Shown: positions 1 through 6,133 of the stretch, one piece after another
Layout: the number at the start of each line of letters is the position of its first letter
Numbering within the stretch: the stretch's first letter is position 1
Source of the DNA: JALYUA01 sp039933215
GTDB lineage: Bacteria; Acidobacteriota; Thermoanaerobaculia; UBA5066; Gp7-AA6
Reading direction: 5' to 3'
DNA length: 10,597 nt
NCBI GenBank assembly: GCA_039933215.1
Contig: JBDTOO010000090.1
Location: 1 to 10,597, forward strand
Notes under the pieces: generated by a model
What the model saw: only the letters and a program-made list of their open reading frames with translations
The model's database searches: none
Told to the model about the DNA's origin: nothing
Position numbers and translations under genes: made by a program

Positions 1-28
1 ACGGGTTCGATTCCCGTATGGGCTACCA
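1..28 (+). tRNA. 3' end of a tRNA gene (isotype not determinable)
   Basis: Bases 1-17 form a T arm: a 5-bp stem ACGGG/CCCGT closing the 7-base loop TTCGATT. They are followed by a 7-base acceptor strand ATGGGCT (18-24), discriminator A25 and an encoded CCA at 26-28. The acceptor 5' strand would therefore be AGCCCAT, lying left of the window. The anticodon is outside the window, so the isotype cannot be read. The encoded CCA matches the two complete tRNA genes further right. Confidence 0.85.
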
Positions 29-61
29 CTCTTAGCCGGCTCTGCGAGTCGCACGCCGCGT

Positions 62-120
62 CCACGCTGCCCTCTCGAGGCGGCACGCTCCGAGGGGCCG
101 GCTGCGCCCGGCGAGCGTGG
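62..120. repeat. Imperfect inverted repeat (cruciform-type) between tRNA and Asp-box gene
   Basis: CCACGCT at 62-68 is the exact complement of AGCGTGG at 114-120. The pairing extends inward by GCC (69-71) with GGC (110-112) if G113 is bulged, giving about 10 bp. The enclosed 38 bases hold smaller self-complementary stretches, such as GCCGG...CCGGC. No T-run follows on either strand, so this is not a classic intrinsic terminator. It may still fold in the tRNA 3' trailer or in the leader of the next gene. The arms are seen directly; a function is not shown. Confidence 0.45.
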
Positions 121-183
121 AGGTCATCGTCCGAGGGCTGGACGAGGATGTGACTCGAACGTATTGTTCTCCGTATAGACACG

Positions 184-2217
184 ATGAAGATGCGCAAGTT
201 GATCTCTTTCGCCGCAAATGTCCTGATGCTGGCCGCCGGGCTCTCGGCCCCGGCTTTGGCGGGAGTCAACCGCTGGACGAGCGTGGGGCCGGACGTCGGA
301 ATCCCTGCCACGGCGTTGATCCCCGCTCCCGGATCCCCGACGACGGTCTATGCCGCCATGGGAAATTCGGTGTATCGGAGCGACGACTCCGGAGACACGT
401 GGAGACATGCTGATTCCCGTCTGCCGGACGTGGCCGTCCACGGCCTCGCCGTCGACCCCATCGACCCCATGCTGTTGTACGCGGCCACGGCTGAGGGCGT
501 CTTCCTGTCGAGAAGCGGAGGCAACCGGTGGGAGAGCGCGAGCGCCGGCCTCAATAGCCTCGACGTGACGTCGGTCGTCATCGATCCTCATTCCCCGGGG
601 CATCTCTACGCGGCAACCGACACGGGCACCCCCGCGAAGCCGAGCGTCTACCGGAGCCTGGACGGGGCGGGGACCTGGTCGCCGGCGAGCGCCGGACTGA
701 GCAGCTCCTTCGGCTTCCTGGCGGCGCAGAAGCTGACGATTGCGTTCTCGTCGCCGAACGTCCTCTACGCGGCGACGGGGGTCGGCGTGTTCCGCAGCGT
801 GGATGCCGGATCGTCCTGGTCTCCGGCGGACGGTGGCATCAACGCCGCGGTGCTTTCCATCGCGGTGGATCCAACGGATCCGCGGATCGTTTATGCCGGC
901 CTCTCCTCGCATGTGCGCAAATCCACCGACGGCGGCGAAAGCTGGGCCGACGCGGACGAGGGTCTGCCGGGCGGGTTCAGCGGTCTTTCTCTTGCCATCG
1001 ATCCGTCGACTCCATCGATTCTGTACGCGGGCACCGACTCCGGAGTCTTTCGCAGCGCGGATGGAGGAGCGAGCTGGCTGCCGACGGGGACAGGTCCGAC
1101 GGAGGTCTCGGCGATCGCCCCGGATCCGACGAACCCGTCCGTCGTGTATGCGGGAAGCATTTACCGAAGCGTGGACCGCGGGGCGACGTGGGCTCCTTCG
1201 GTTCGCGGATTGCGGGAAATGGACGTTTCCAGCGTCCTGGCGGAGATCCGCTCTCCCGGGGTTGTCTGGGCGGCGGGCGCCCACGGAGTCTTCCGAACCT
1301 CCAACGGAGGGGACTCCTGGACTCCGGTCGGCAATGGACTGGGCAATCGGTTTGTGCAAACGCTTCTCCAGGATCCGCGCGCCCCTTCGACGCTGTACGC
1401 GGGAACGCGGTCCGGAGTCTTCCGCACCACCGACGGGGCAGCCACCTGGCTCCCGATCGGGTTCCCCGACGTCGCCGTGACGGCTCTGGCGATCGACCCG
1501 TCGAGGAGCTCGACCGTCTATGCCGGGACGAGTCCAACCTACGTGGGACTCGGGCGTTACGAGGGGGGCGGGCTGTTCCGGAGCACGGATGCGGGAAACA
1601 GCTGGGCGCCGCTCGACAACGGCCTGCTCGGAAAGGAAGTGAGTCAGATCGCGATCGATCCCGAGCGACCGTCGACTCTCTTTCTGACCTCGTCCTGGGT
1701 GCCCGACTTCGTCTTCCGCAGCACCGATGGCGGGGTCACGGCCACGGCGCTGCGATTCGGTGACGGGGTCGGCCCGCCGGGTCCGATCGTCGTCGACCCG
1801 CGAGACCCCGACATATTGTTTGTCGCGACCTATCTGGCCGGGGTGTTCAAGAGCACGGATGGCGGCATCCAATGGACGCCGGCGAACGACGGACTCCTGG
1901 ACGCCGGGCTTTGGTCGTTGATCCTCGATCCTTCATCGCCGGATGTTCTTTACGCGGGCTCGAAGGGACGGGTCTTCCGCAGCCAGGACGGTGGCAGAAA
2001 CTGGCGACCTCTCGACGTCGGCCTGCCGAACCGTCGCGTCGTCTCCATCGCGATCGATCCCGCGGACCACGACACCCTCTACGCCGGAACTTTGTACACG
2101 GACGGAGCCAACGGATCGGGGGTCTTCAAGATCACGCTTTCCCCCTCGACACGTACCTTCGAGCCCCGGGTCATCCCCTTTCGGTCTCCGCTTGGAAGCG
2201 GCGAACGGCGGGAATGA
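184..2217 (+). CDS. Secreted multi-Asp-box (BNR/sialidase-type) beta-propeller protein
   Basis: This 677-residue protein has a Sec-type signal peptide: basic MKMRK, a hydrophobic stretch to about residue 20, and a likely cleavage after APALA near residue 26. The rest is about 13 copies of an Asp-box motif, (S/T)xDGGxxW, each followed by a WxP...GL turn and a 'DPxxPxxxYAG' strand. Motifs start near residues 66, 109, 158, 205, 247, 291, 329, 372, 415, 467, 513, 557 and 600, a spacing of 38-52. Copy 11 (513-520) has lost the tryptophan (STDGGVTA). Such repeats form beta-propeller blades in sialidases, GH74 xyloglucanases, Vps10/sortilin and Ycf48-like factors. I see no sialidase FRIP motif and cannot name a substrate. 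The protein is probably periplasmic or extracellular. No convincing Shine-Dalgarno precedes ATG 184, and ATG 190 (residue 3) is an alternative start. The gene appears to stand alone. The family call is firm; the role is unknown. Confidence 0.9.
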   Translation: MKMRKLISFAANVLMLAAGLSAPALAGVNRWTSVGPDVGIPATALIPAPGSPTTVYAAMGNSVYRSDDSGDTWRHADSRLPDVAVHGLAVDPIDPMLLYAATAEGVFLSRSGGNRWESASAGLNSLDVTSVVIDPHSPGHLYAATDTGTPAKPSVYRSLDGAGTWSPASAGLSSSFGFLAAQKLTIAFSSPNVLYAATGVGVFRSVDAGSSWSPADGGINAAVLSIAVDPTDPRIVYAGLSSHVRKSTDGGESWADADEGLPGGFSGLSLAIDPSTPSILYAGTDSGVFRSADGGASWLPTGTGPTEVSAIAPDPTNPSVVYAGSIYRSVDRGATWAPSVRGLREMDVSSVLAEIRSPGVVWAAGAHGVFRTSNGGDSWTPVGNGLGNRFVQTLLQDPRAPSTLYAGTRSGVFRTTDGAATWLPIGFPDVAVTALAIDPSRSSTVYAGTSPTYVGLGRYEGGGLFRSTDAGNSWAPLDNGLLGKEVSQIAIDPERPSTLFLTSSWVPDFVFRSTDGGVTATALRFGDGVGPPGPIVVDPRDPDILFVATYLAGVFKSTDGGIQWTPANDGLLDAGLWSLILDPSSPDVLYAGSKGRVFRSQDGGRNWRPLDVGLPNRRVVSIAIDPADHDTLYAGTLYTDGANGSGVFKITLSPSTRTFEPRVIPFRSPLGSGERRE

Positions 2218-2297
2218 TCGTTATGACTGACGCTTCAGCCCCTTCACCGCCGGGAAACGCAGCGTAGTCGCCTCTTTCCAACCGCCGATTTCATGGC

Positions 2298-2334
2298 GAG
2301 GGTCGAGCTCTCCGAGTCCCTCGTCCCGACCCTC
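2298..2334. repeat. Perfect 8-bp inverted repeat downstream of Asp-box gene
   Basis: GAGGGTCG (2298-2305) and CGACCCTC (2327-2334) are exact reverse complements separated by 21 bases. The hairpin lies about 80 bases after the stop codon of the Asp-box gene. There is no T-tract directly after it. It could protect the mRNA 3' end or help termination; neither is shown. Confidence 0.5.
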
Positions 2335-2339
2335 CCGCC

Positions 2340-2380
2340 CCTTCTTTGTTACGAGAAGGAACCGCCGGTTGACGTTTTTT
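2340..2380 (+). terminator. Candidate intrinsic terminator or attenuator
   Basis: A 6-bp stem CCTTCT (2340-2345) / AGAAGG (2354-2359) is followed by a short AACC-GCC-GGTT stem (2360-2370), then GACG and six T residues (2375-2380). The order of stem then T-run fits rho-independent termination of the gene ending at 2217, about 125 bases after its stop. The stem next to the T-run has only 4 bp, so the call is weak. It could instead sit in the kinase leader. Confidence 0.27.
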
Positions 2381-2568
2381 GGCCGCCGACCTCGGATGAT
2401 TTCAAACAAGTCCTGAGGCGAGATGGACTTGGCGGGGCTTGAGCCCCTGGCTCCGCGTTTGCTCCTTTTTGGCTCGTGAGCTTCATAAAAGAGGGGGATT
2501 CCGGTGGCGGCGGCGTCGCCGTCCGGCCCCTTGCGGTCTCGACGCCCTCCACGGCGGCCGAAAGGACC

Positions 2569-5337
2569 ATGTGTCTCGAGGCCGGGGCTCTACTCGGCCC
2601 CTTCGAGATCATCGACCGGCTCGGGTCCGGCGGAATGGGGGACGTCTATCGCGTCCGCGACAGCCGGCTCGGCCGCCTGGTCGCGTTGAAGGTCCTGCCC
2701 CGCGAGCTGCTCGCCAACCGCGAGGGGCTGGCCCGGTTCGCCCTCGAGGCCCGCTCCGCCTCGGCACTCAACCATCCGAACATCGTGACGATCTTCGAAA
2801 TCGGCCACGCGGAGTCCACTCCGTACCTCGCGATGGAGCTGATCGACGGATGGACTCTCCGGCACCTGATCGACGCGGGACCTCTTCCCGTCAAGAAGAT
2901 GCTCGACTTCGCCATGCAGATCGCGAGCGGGCTCGCGAAGGCGCACCAGGTCGGCATCGTCCACCGCGACCTGAAGCCCGAGAACATCATGGTCTCGCAG
3001 GACGGATTCGTGAAGATCCTCGACTTCGGTCTCGCGAAGCTGCAGGGCCCGCTGCACGGCACGGCCGTTCCGGTCGACGCGTCGCTGACGCAGGCAGGAT
3101 TCATCCTGGGAACCCCGGACTACATGTCGCCCGAACAGGCGGCGGGGCGGCCCGTCGATTTCCGCTCCGACCAGTTCTCCATCGGGTTGATCCTCTACGA
3201 GATGCTCACGCGGCGTCGGATCTTCCACCGCGCCACGCCCGTCCAGACGCTCTCCGCGATCATCCAGGAGGATCCGCTTCCGCTCGAGAGCCTCGGCCCC
3301 CGTGTGCCGCCGCCCCTGCGCTGGGCGATCGAACGATGCCTCGCGAAGGATCCGCAGGACCGGTACGCCTCGACGGGCGAGCTCGCCCGCGAGCTGAAGC
3401 AGATCCGCGACAACCTGACGGACTTCCCGGGGTCGGGCGAGCGCCGGACCTCGCAAACGGCGGCTGGCTCGTCGGCTTTAGCGCGCACCACCGTCACGCC
3501 CGCGCCTCGCGCCGCCGCCTCGTCCGTCGCGCCGGCCCGTCCGGCCGCCGCCTCTCCCGCCCCGCGGGCCGGCCGGACCCGGCGCGCCCGCGAGTTCGTC
3601 CTCGTCCTTCTTCTCGGGGCCGCTCTCTTCTGCGCCGGGGCCTACGCCGGCGACTGGTTCCGGGGCCGGCAGACGGAAGCGCCGCCCCCTCTCTGGAAGG
3701 CGAACCTCCTCGTCGGCCCGATGACGCGCGTGATGGCGCCGCGCAGCACTCCGGACGGCCGGGCGCTCGCCTTCGTCACCCTCGTCGCCGGGCAATCCCA
3801 GGTCGCCGTCATGAAGCCCTCTTCGGGCGACTGGACGGTTCTGACGAAGCGCGCCGACGCCGGCTCCGTGTACAAGGTCTGCTGGTCCGGCGACGGCGAC
3901 CGCCTGTTCTTCGACCGCGTGAGCGACGTTCCCCGCGGCATCTTCAGCGTTCCCGCGCTCGGCGGCGAGGAGCGCTCCGTTCTCGAGGACGCGCAGGGAC
4001 CGGAGGCGCTGCCGGACGGCAGCCTGCTCGTGGTCAAGCGCAACGCGCAGCGCCTCTTCCAGATTCACCACTTCTGGCCGGACACCGGGCGCCTCGCTCC
4101 GATCGGGCCTCCGGTCATGGCGGAGGCGGGGAGCTGGAGCCTTCGCGCGTTCCCGGACGGCCGCACCGCGGTCTTCTGGGGCCGGGTCGCGGGCCGAGCC
4201 GACACCTCGCGGCGCCTCTACCTTCTCGACATCGCGACGGGAAACACGACGCCCTTCGCGCCGCAGCTTCCCCTGGCTCCTCCGATCGCGATCGCGGCGG
4301 ACGGCAGCGCGGTCCTCGCGTTCGTGACGTTCGGAGATCTGCAGCAGGCGATCTCGGTCTCGCGGGACGGCCAGGACGGAAAGATCCTGTTTCCGGTGAC
4401 GGGGAAGGCGTGGAGCCTCGACGCCGCTTCCGACGGCAGCCTGTTCGTCAGCACGATGGACAATCCCGCCGAGCTCCTGCGATTTCCGGCGGCGGGAGGG
4501 GTGCCGGATCCCCTGGTCACGATCTCCGGAAGCCTGTGGACGAGCCCCGTCCAGCTTGCCGACGGGGGGATGCTCATTCCCAATCAGGTTCTGGGCCGCC
4601 GCCGGCTGCTCGTGTCCGCGCCGGACGGAACCCTGCGATCGTTTGTCGACCTCGCCGAGCAGGCGACGCCGCCCGTCGCGGTCGTGGGCGACCATCTCGT
4701 CGCGTTCCTCTCCGGCGGGGTCGGCCAGCCGCCGGTCATCACGATCGCGACGGTCCCCGAGGGACGGATCGTGCGGCGCCTCGACGCCTCGCGGGGGATC
4801 GCGCCGCAGAGCCTCGTCGCCTCGCCGGACGGCCGGACCCTCTACTACGTCAACGCGGGATCGCTCTTCGCGATCGACGTCGAGGGCGGCGTGCCGCGCA
4901 ACTTGCGCGCGGCCAACGGCGTCGCCGTCGACGCGCGGAACCCGACTCCTTCGCTCGTCGTCCAGGTCAACGAGCTTGACGGCGTGAAGCTCTACCGCGT
5001 ACCGCTCGACGGCGGCTCGCAGCTTCCGATCCTCTTCTCGAGCCCGCTGCTGCGCCTCGCCCCGGTTCCCCTGTCCGGAGCGGCGGTGGGGGCCGACGGC
5101 CGCATCGCCGTCACCGTCACGTCGCCCGACTCGTGGTTCCGCGGCGTGGCCCTGCTCGACCCCGCGACCGCGTCGCTCGAGCGGCTGCCGGTCGGGTTCG
5201 ACGGCGACGTCCAGTCTCCCGCCTGGGGGCGGGATGGAAGCCTGCTCGCCGTCGGCGTCTCGACGCGCAGCAGCCTCTGGCGCTTCCAGGCGCGCGCCGC
5301 GGAGCTGAAGGAGCCGAAGCCACCGGCCGCACCCTGA
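2569..5337 (+). CDS. Transmembrane Ser/Thr protein kinase with C-terminal beta-propeller sensor
   Basis: This is a PknB-family (Hanks-type) kinase of 922 residues from the chosen ATG. The kinase domain spans about 11-283. It has the glycine loop GSGGMGDV at 19-26, lysine K41, helix-C glutamate E60, catalytic HRDLKPEN at 132-139, DFG at 152-154, and GTPDYMSPEQ at 181-190 closing the activation segment. All catalytic residues are present and the HRD arginine marks an RD kinase. An Ala/Pro/Arg-rich linker (about 291-340) leads to one membrane helix (about 342-360). Residues 373-910 are propeller-like, with repeated DG turns such as PDGRALAF, LPDGSLLV and SPDGRTLYY, as in TolB/WD40-type sensors. 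The kinase is predicted to be cytoplasmic and the propeller extracytoplasmic; its ligand is unknown. The frame extends upstream to GTG 2476, adding 31 low-complexity residues. I prefer ATG 2569 because AGALLGPFEI is the usual family N-terminus. The preceding AAAGGA is a close, weak ribosome site. Confidence 0.93.
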   Translation: MCLEAGALLGPFEIIDRLGSGGMGDVYRVRDSRLGRLVALKVLPRELLANREGLARFALEARSASALNHPNIVTIFEIGHAESTPYLAMELIDGWTLRHLIDAGPLPVKKMLDFAMQIASGLAKAHQVGIVHRDLKPENIMVSQDGFVKILDFGLAKLQGPLHGTAVPVDASLTQAGFILGTPDYMSPEQAAGRPVDFRSDQFSIGLILYEMLTRRRIFHRATPVQTLSAIIQEDPLPLESLGPRVPPPLRWAIERCLAKDPQDRYASTGELARELKQIRDNLTDFPGSGERRTSQTAAGSSALARTTVTPAPRAAASSVAPARPAAASPAPRAGRTRRAREFVLVLLLGAALFCAGAYAGDWFRGRQTEAPPPLWKANLLVGPMTRVMAPRSTPDGRALAFVTLVAGQSQVAVMKPSSGDWTVLTKRADAGSVYKVCWSGDGDRLFFDRVSDVPRGIFSVPALGGEERSVLEDAQGPEALPDGSLLVVKRNAQRLFQIHHFWPDTGRLAPIGPPVMAEAGSWSLRAFPDGRTAVFWGRVAGRADTSRRLYLLDIATGNTTPFAPQLPLAPPIAIAADGSAVLAFVTFGDLQQAISVSRDGQDGKILFPVTGKAWSLDAASDGSLFVSTMDNPAELLRFPAAGGVPDPLVTISGSLWTSPVQLADGGMLIPNQVLGRRRLLVSAPDGTLRSFVDLAEQATPPVAVVGDHLVAFLSGGVGQPPVITIATVPEGRIVRRLDASRGIAPQSLVASPDGRTLYYVNAGSLFAIDVEGGVPRNLRAANGVAVDARNPTPSLVVQVNELDGVKLYRVPLDGGSQLPILFSSPLLRLAPVPLSGAAVGADGRIAVTVTSPDSWFRGVALLDPATASLERLPVGFDGDVQSPAWGRDGSLLAVGVSTRSSLWRFQARAAELKEPKPPAAP

Positions 5338-5347
5338 ACCCGCCCGA

Positions 5348-5380
5348 TGCCCGGCGGTCATGCGCCGCAGTCCGGCATTT
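5348..5380 (+). terminator. Candidate terminator after the kinase gene
   Basis: Starting 11 bases after the kinase stop, TGCC-CGGCG (5348-5356) can pair with CGCCG (5363-5367) and, across a 6-base bulge, GGCA (5374-5377). The loop is GTCATG. TTTCTCTC follows from 5378. Stem plus pyrimidine tract suggests transcription ends here, but the bulge and the imperfect T-run make this only plausible. Confidence 0.33.
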
Positions 5381-5462
5381 CTCTCCCGGAGACGCTCTCA
5401 ATTTGTGTCATCCGGTCCGGACGTATCGGCCCTAACTGTTTGAAACGAAAGTTTCGCCGGAT

Positions 5463-5849
5463 ATGGCTCAAATGTTGTATTCCTGTCCTCAGCCAGCGAC
5501 GATGAACAACGACGAGAATCGGCCAGAGACGGTATATGGCGTCTGGGCGGACCATTCGACTCTGAACCGAGAGTCGCTCGGTCCTCTCTTCGGCCGCATC
5601 ACGATCGCGATGCGCGGACCCGTCGACCCCCGCTGGACCAGCGCCTACATGGCCATCCGCCGGGAGGAGGCGTTTGCCCGCTTCACCCTCGACCCGAAGG
5701 AGCCCCGCGTTTCCTTCACGTTCCGCTCGACCGAGCCCACCGACGCGATCCAGGCACTGATCCAGAGACTCGATCTGCTGGTCGAGCTCGCCAACCTCCA
5801 GGCGACGGCGGCGGCGTCCGGCGAGAAGAGGCGCCAGACCAGTGCGTGA
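5463..5849 (+). CDS. Small protein of unknown function, first of an overlapping pair
   Basis: This 128-residue protein matches no family I recognise. The middle (about 40-95) looks beta-rich, with alternating hydrophobic residues in ITIAMRGPV, AFARFTLD and RVSFTFRS. The end (about 96-118) looks like an amphipathic helix, IQALIQRLDLLVELANLQA, with a basic tail. There is no signal peptide or membrane helix, so it is probably cytoplasmic. The codons become clearly GC-rich at the third position from about ATG 5502. That ATG (residue 14, MNNDENRP) is therefore a likely alternative start, while the first 13 codons look less coding. Neither start has a clear Shine-Dalgarno. A GAAAC-GAAA-GTTTC mini-hairpin (5442-5455) lies just before ATG 5463. 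The last 8 bases overlap the next gene, which suggests translational coupling. Confidence 0.68.
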   Translation: MAQMLYSCPQPATMNNDENRPETVYGVWADHSTLNRESLGPLFGRITIAMRGPVDPRWTSAYMAIRREEAFARFTLDPKEPRVSFTFRSTEPTDAIQALIQRLDLLVELANLQATAAASGEKRRQTSA

Positions 5850-6126
5850 GGAGTTTCCTCGCGCGTGCCCGGCTCCTCCGGACGACGCTTCCGAGGCGAC
5901 CGAAAGCTCCGCGAGACCTCTGTCCCCCGAGGCCGAGGAGCTCATTTGGATCGCCGAGCGGGCGGGACTGGATGGCGGCGCGCTCGACGAGCTGCGCCGG
6001 GCTATGACGGACTGGTCCCGACGCTTTTCGATCCGCTCGCTCGAGGGGCATCCGCGGCCCGACACCGAGGAGGCCGGCCTCGTCGCTTTGACCGTCGAGC
6101 GCGTCCGGCGCTTTCTCCGCGGCTAG
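5842..6126 (+). CDS. Small helical protein of unknown function, coupled to the upstream gene
   Basis: This 94-residue protein starts with GTG at 5842, inside the last codons of the preceding gene (stop TGA 5847-5849, 8-base overlap). A purine-rich GAAGAGG at 5825-5831 lies about 10 bases ahead as a possible ribosome site. The N-terminal 25 residues are Pro/Ser/Ala/Glu-rich and probably disordered. The remainder is predicted helical and charged, for example EAEELIWIAERAGL and ALDELRRAMTDWSRRF, ending in VERVRRFLRG. There is no membrane segment or signal peptide. I do not recognise the family. The overlap implies co-translation with the 128-residue protein, and the two may form a complex. Its stop lies 7 bases from the stop of the opposing ABC permease gene. 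Confidence 0.66.
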   Translation: MREEFPRACPAPPDDASEATESSARPLSPEAEELIWIAERAGLDGGALDELRRAMTDWSRRFSIRSLEGHPRPDTEEAGLVALTVERVRRFLRG

Positions 6127-6133
6127 AGCGCTT

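Larger units (their letters stand above)
2218..2568. other. Structured 351-bp intergenic region without a convincing gene
   Basis: This gap between the Asp-box gene and the kinase is less GC-rich than its flanks and carries T-runs (TTTTTT at 2375-2380, TTTTT near 2466-2470). It contains three potential hairpins: 2298-2334 (8-bp arms), 2340-2359 (6-bp arms) and 2434-2447 (GGGGC, loop TTGA, GCCCC). On the minus strand a frame stays open from the kinase leader down to a stop at 2221, only 3 bases from the Asp-box stop. It has no ATG or GTG start in that frame downstream of about 2515, only a TTG at 2409, so I do not call it a gene. The region probably holds the end signal of the upstream gene and the leader of the kinase. 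Confidence 0.5.

Noticed and set aside
1..183. Possible integration (att) site at the tRNA 3' end
   Set aside because: No second copy of the tRNA 3' end, no integrase and no mobile genes are in the window.
124..1872. A 582-codon open frame antisense to the Asp-box gene
   Set aside because: Long antisense frames are expected in GC-rich genes. The plus frame has a signal peptide and 13 coherent repeats, while the antisense product is Arg/Gly-rich and low complexity.
2476..2568. GTG start adding 31 residues to the kinase
   Set aside because: The extension is low complexity (SGGGGVAV). ATG 2569 gives the typical family N-terminus just ahead of the glycine loop.
2439..5361. Long alternative frames over the kinase gene (846 codons on +, 627 codons on -)
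   Set aside because: They are compositional shadows of a kinase whose catalytic motifs are all in the 2569-5337 frame. The products are Arg-rich with no recognisable domain.
5358..6065. 235-codon minus-strand frame opposite the two small genes
   Set aside because: It is Ser/Arg/Gly-rich with no clear fold. The plus-strand frames show better codon bias and a coupled start/stop overlap.
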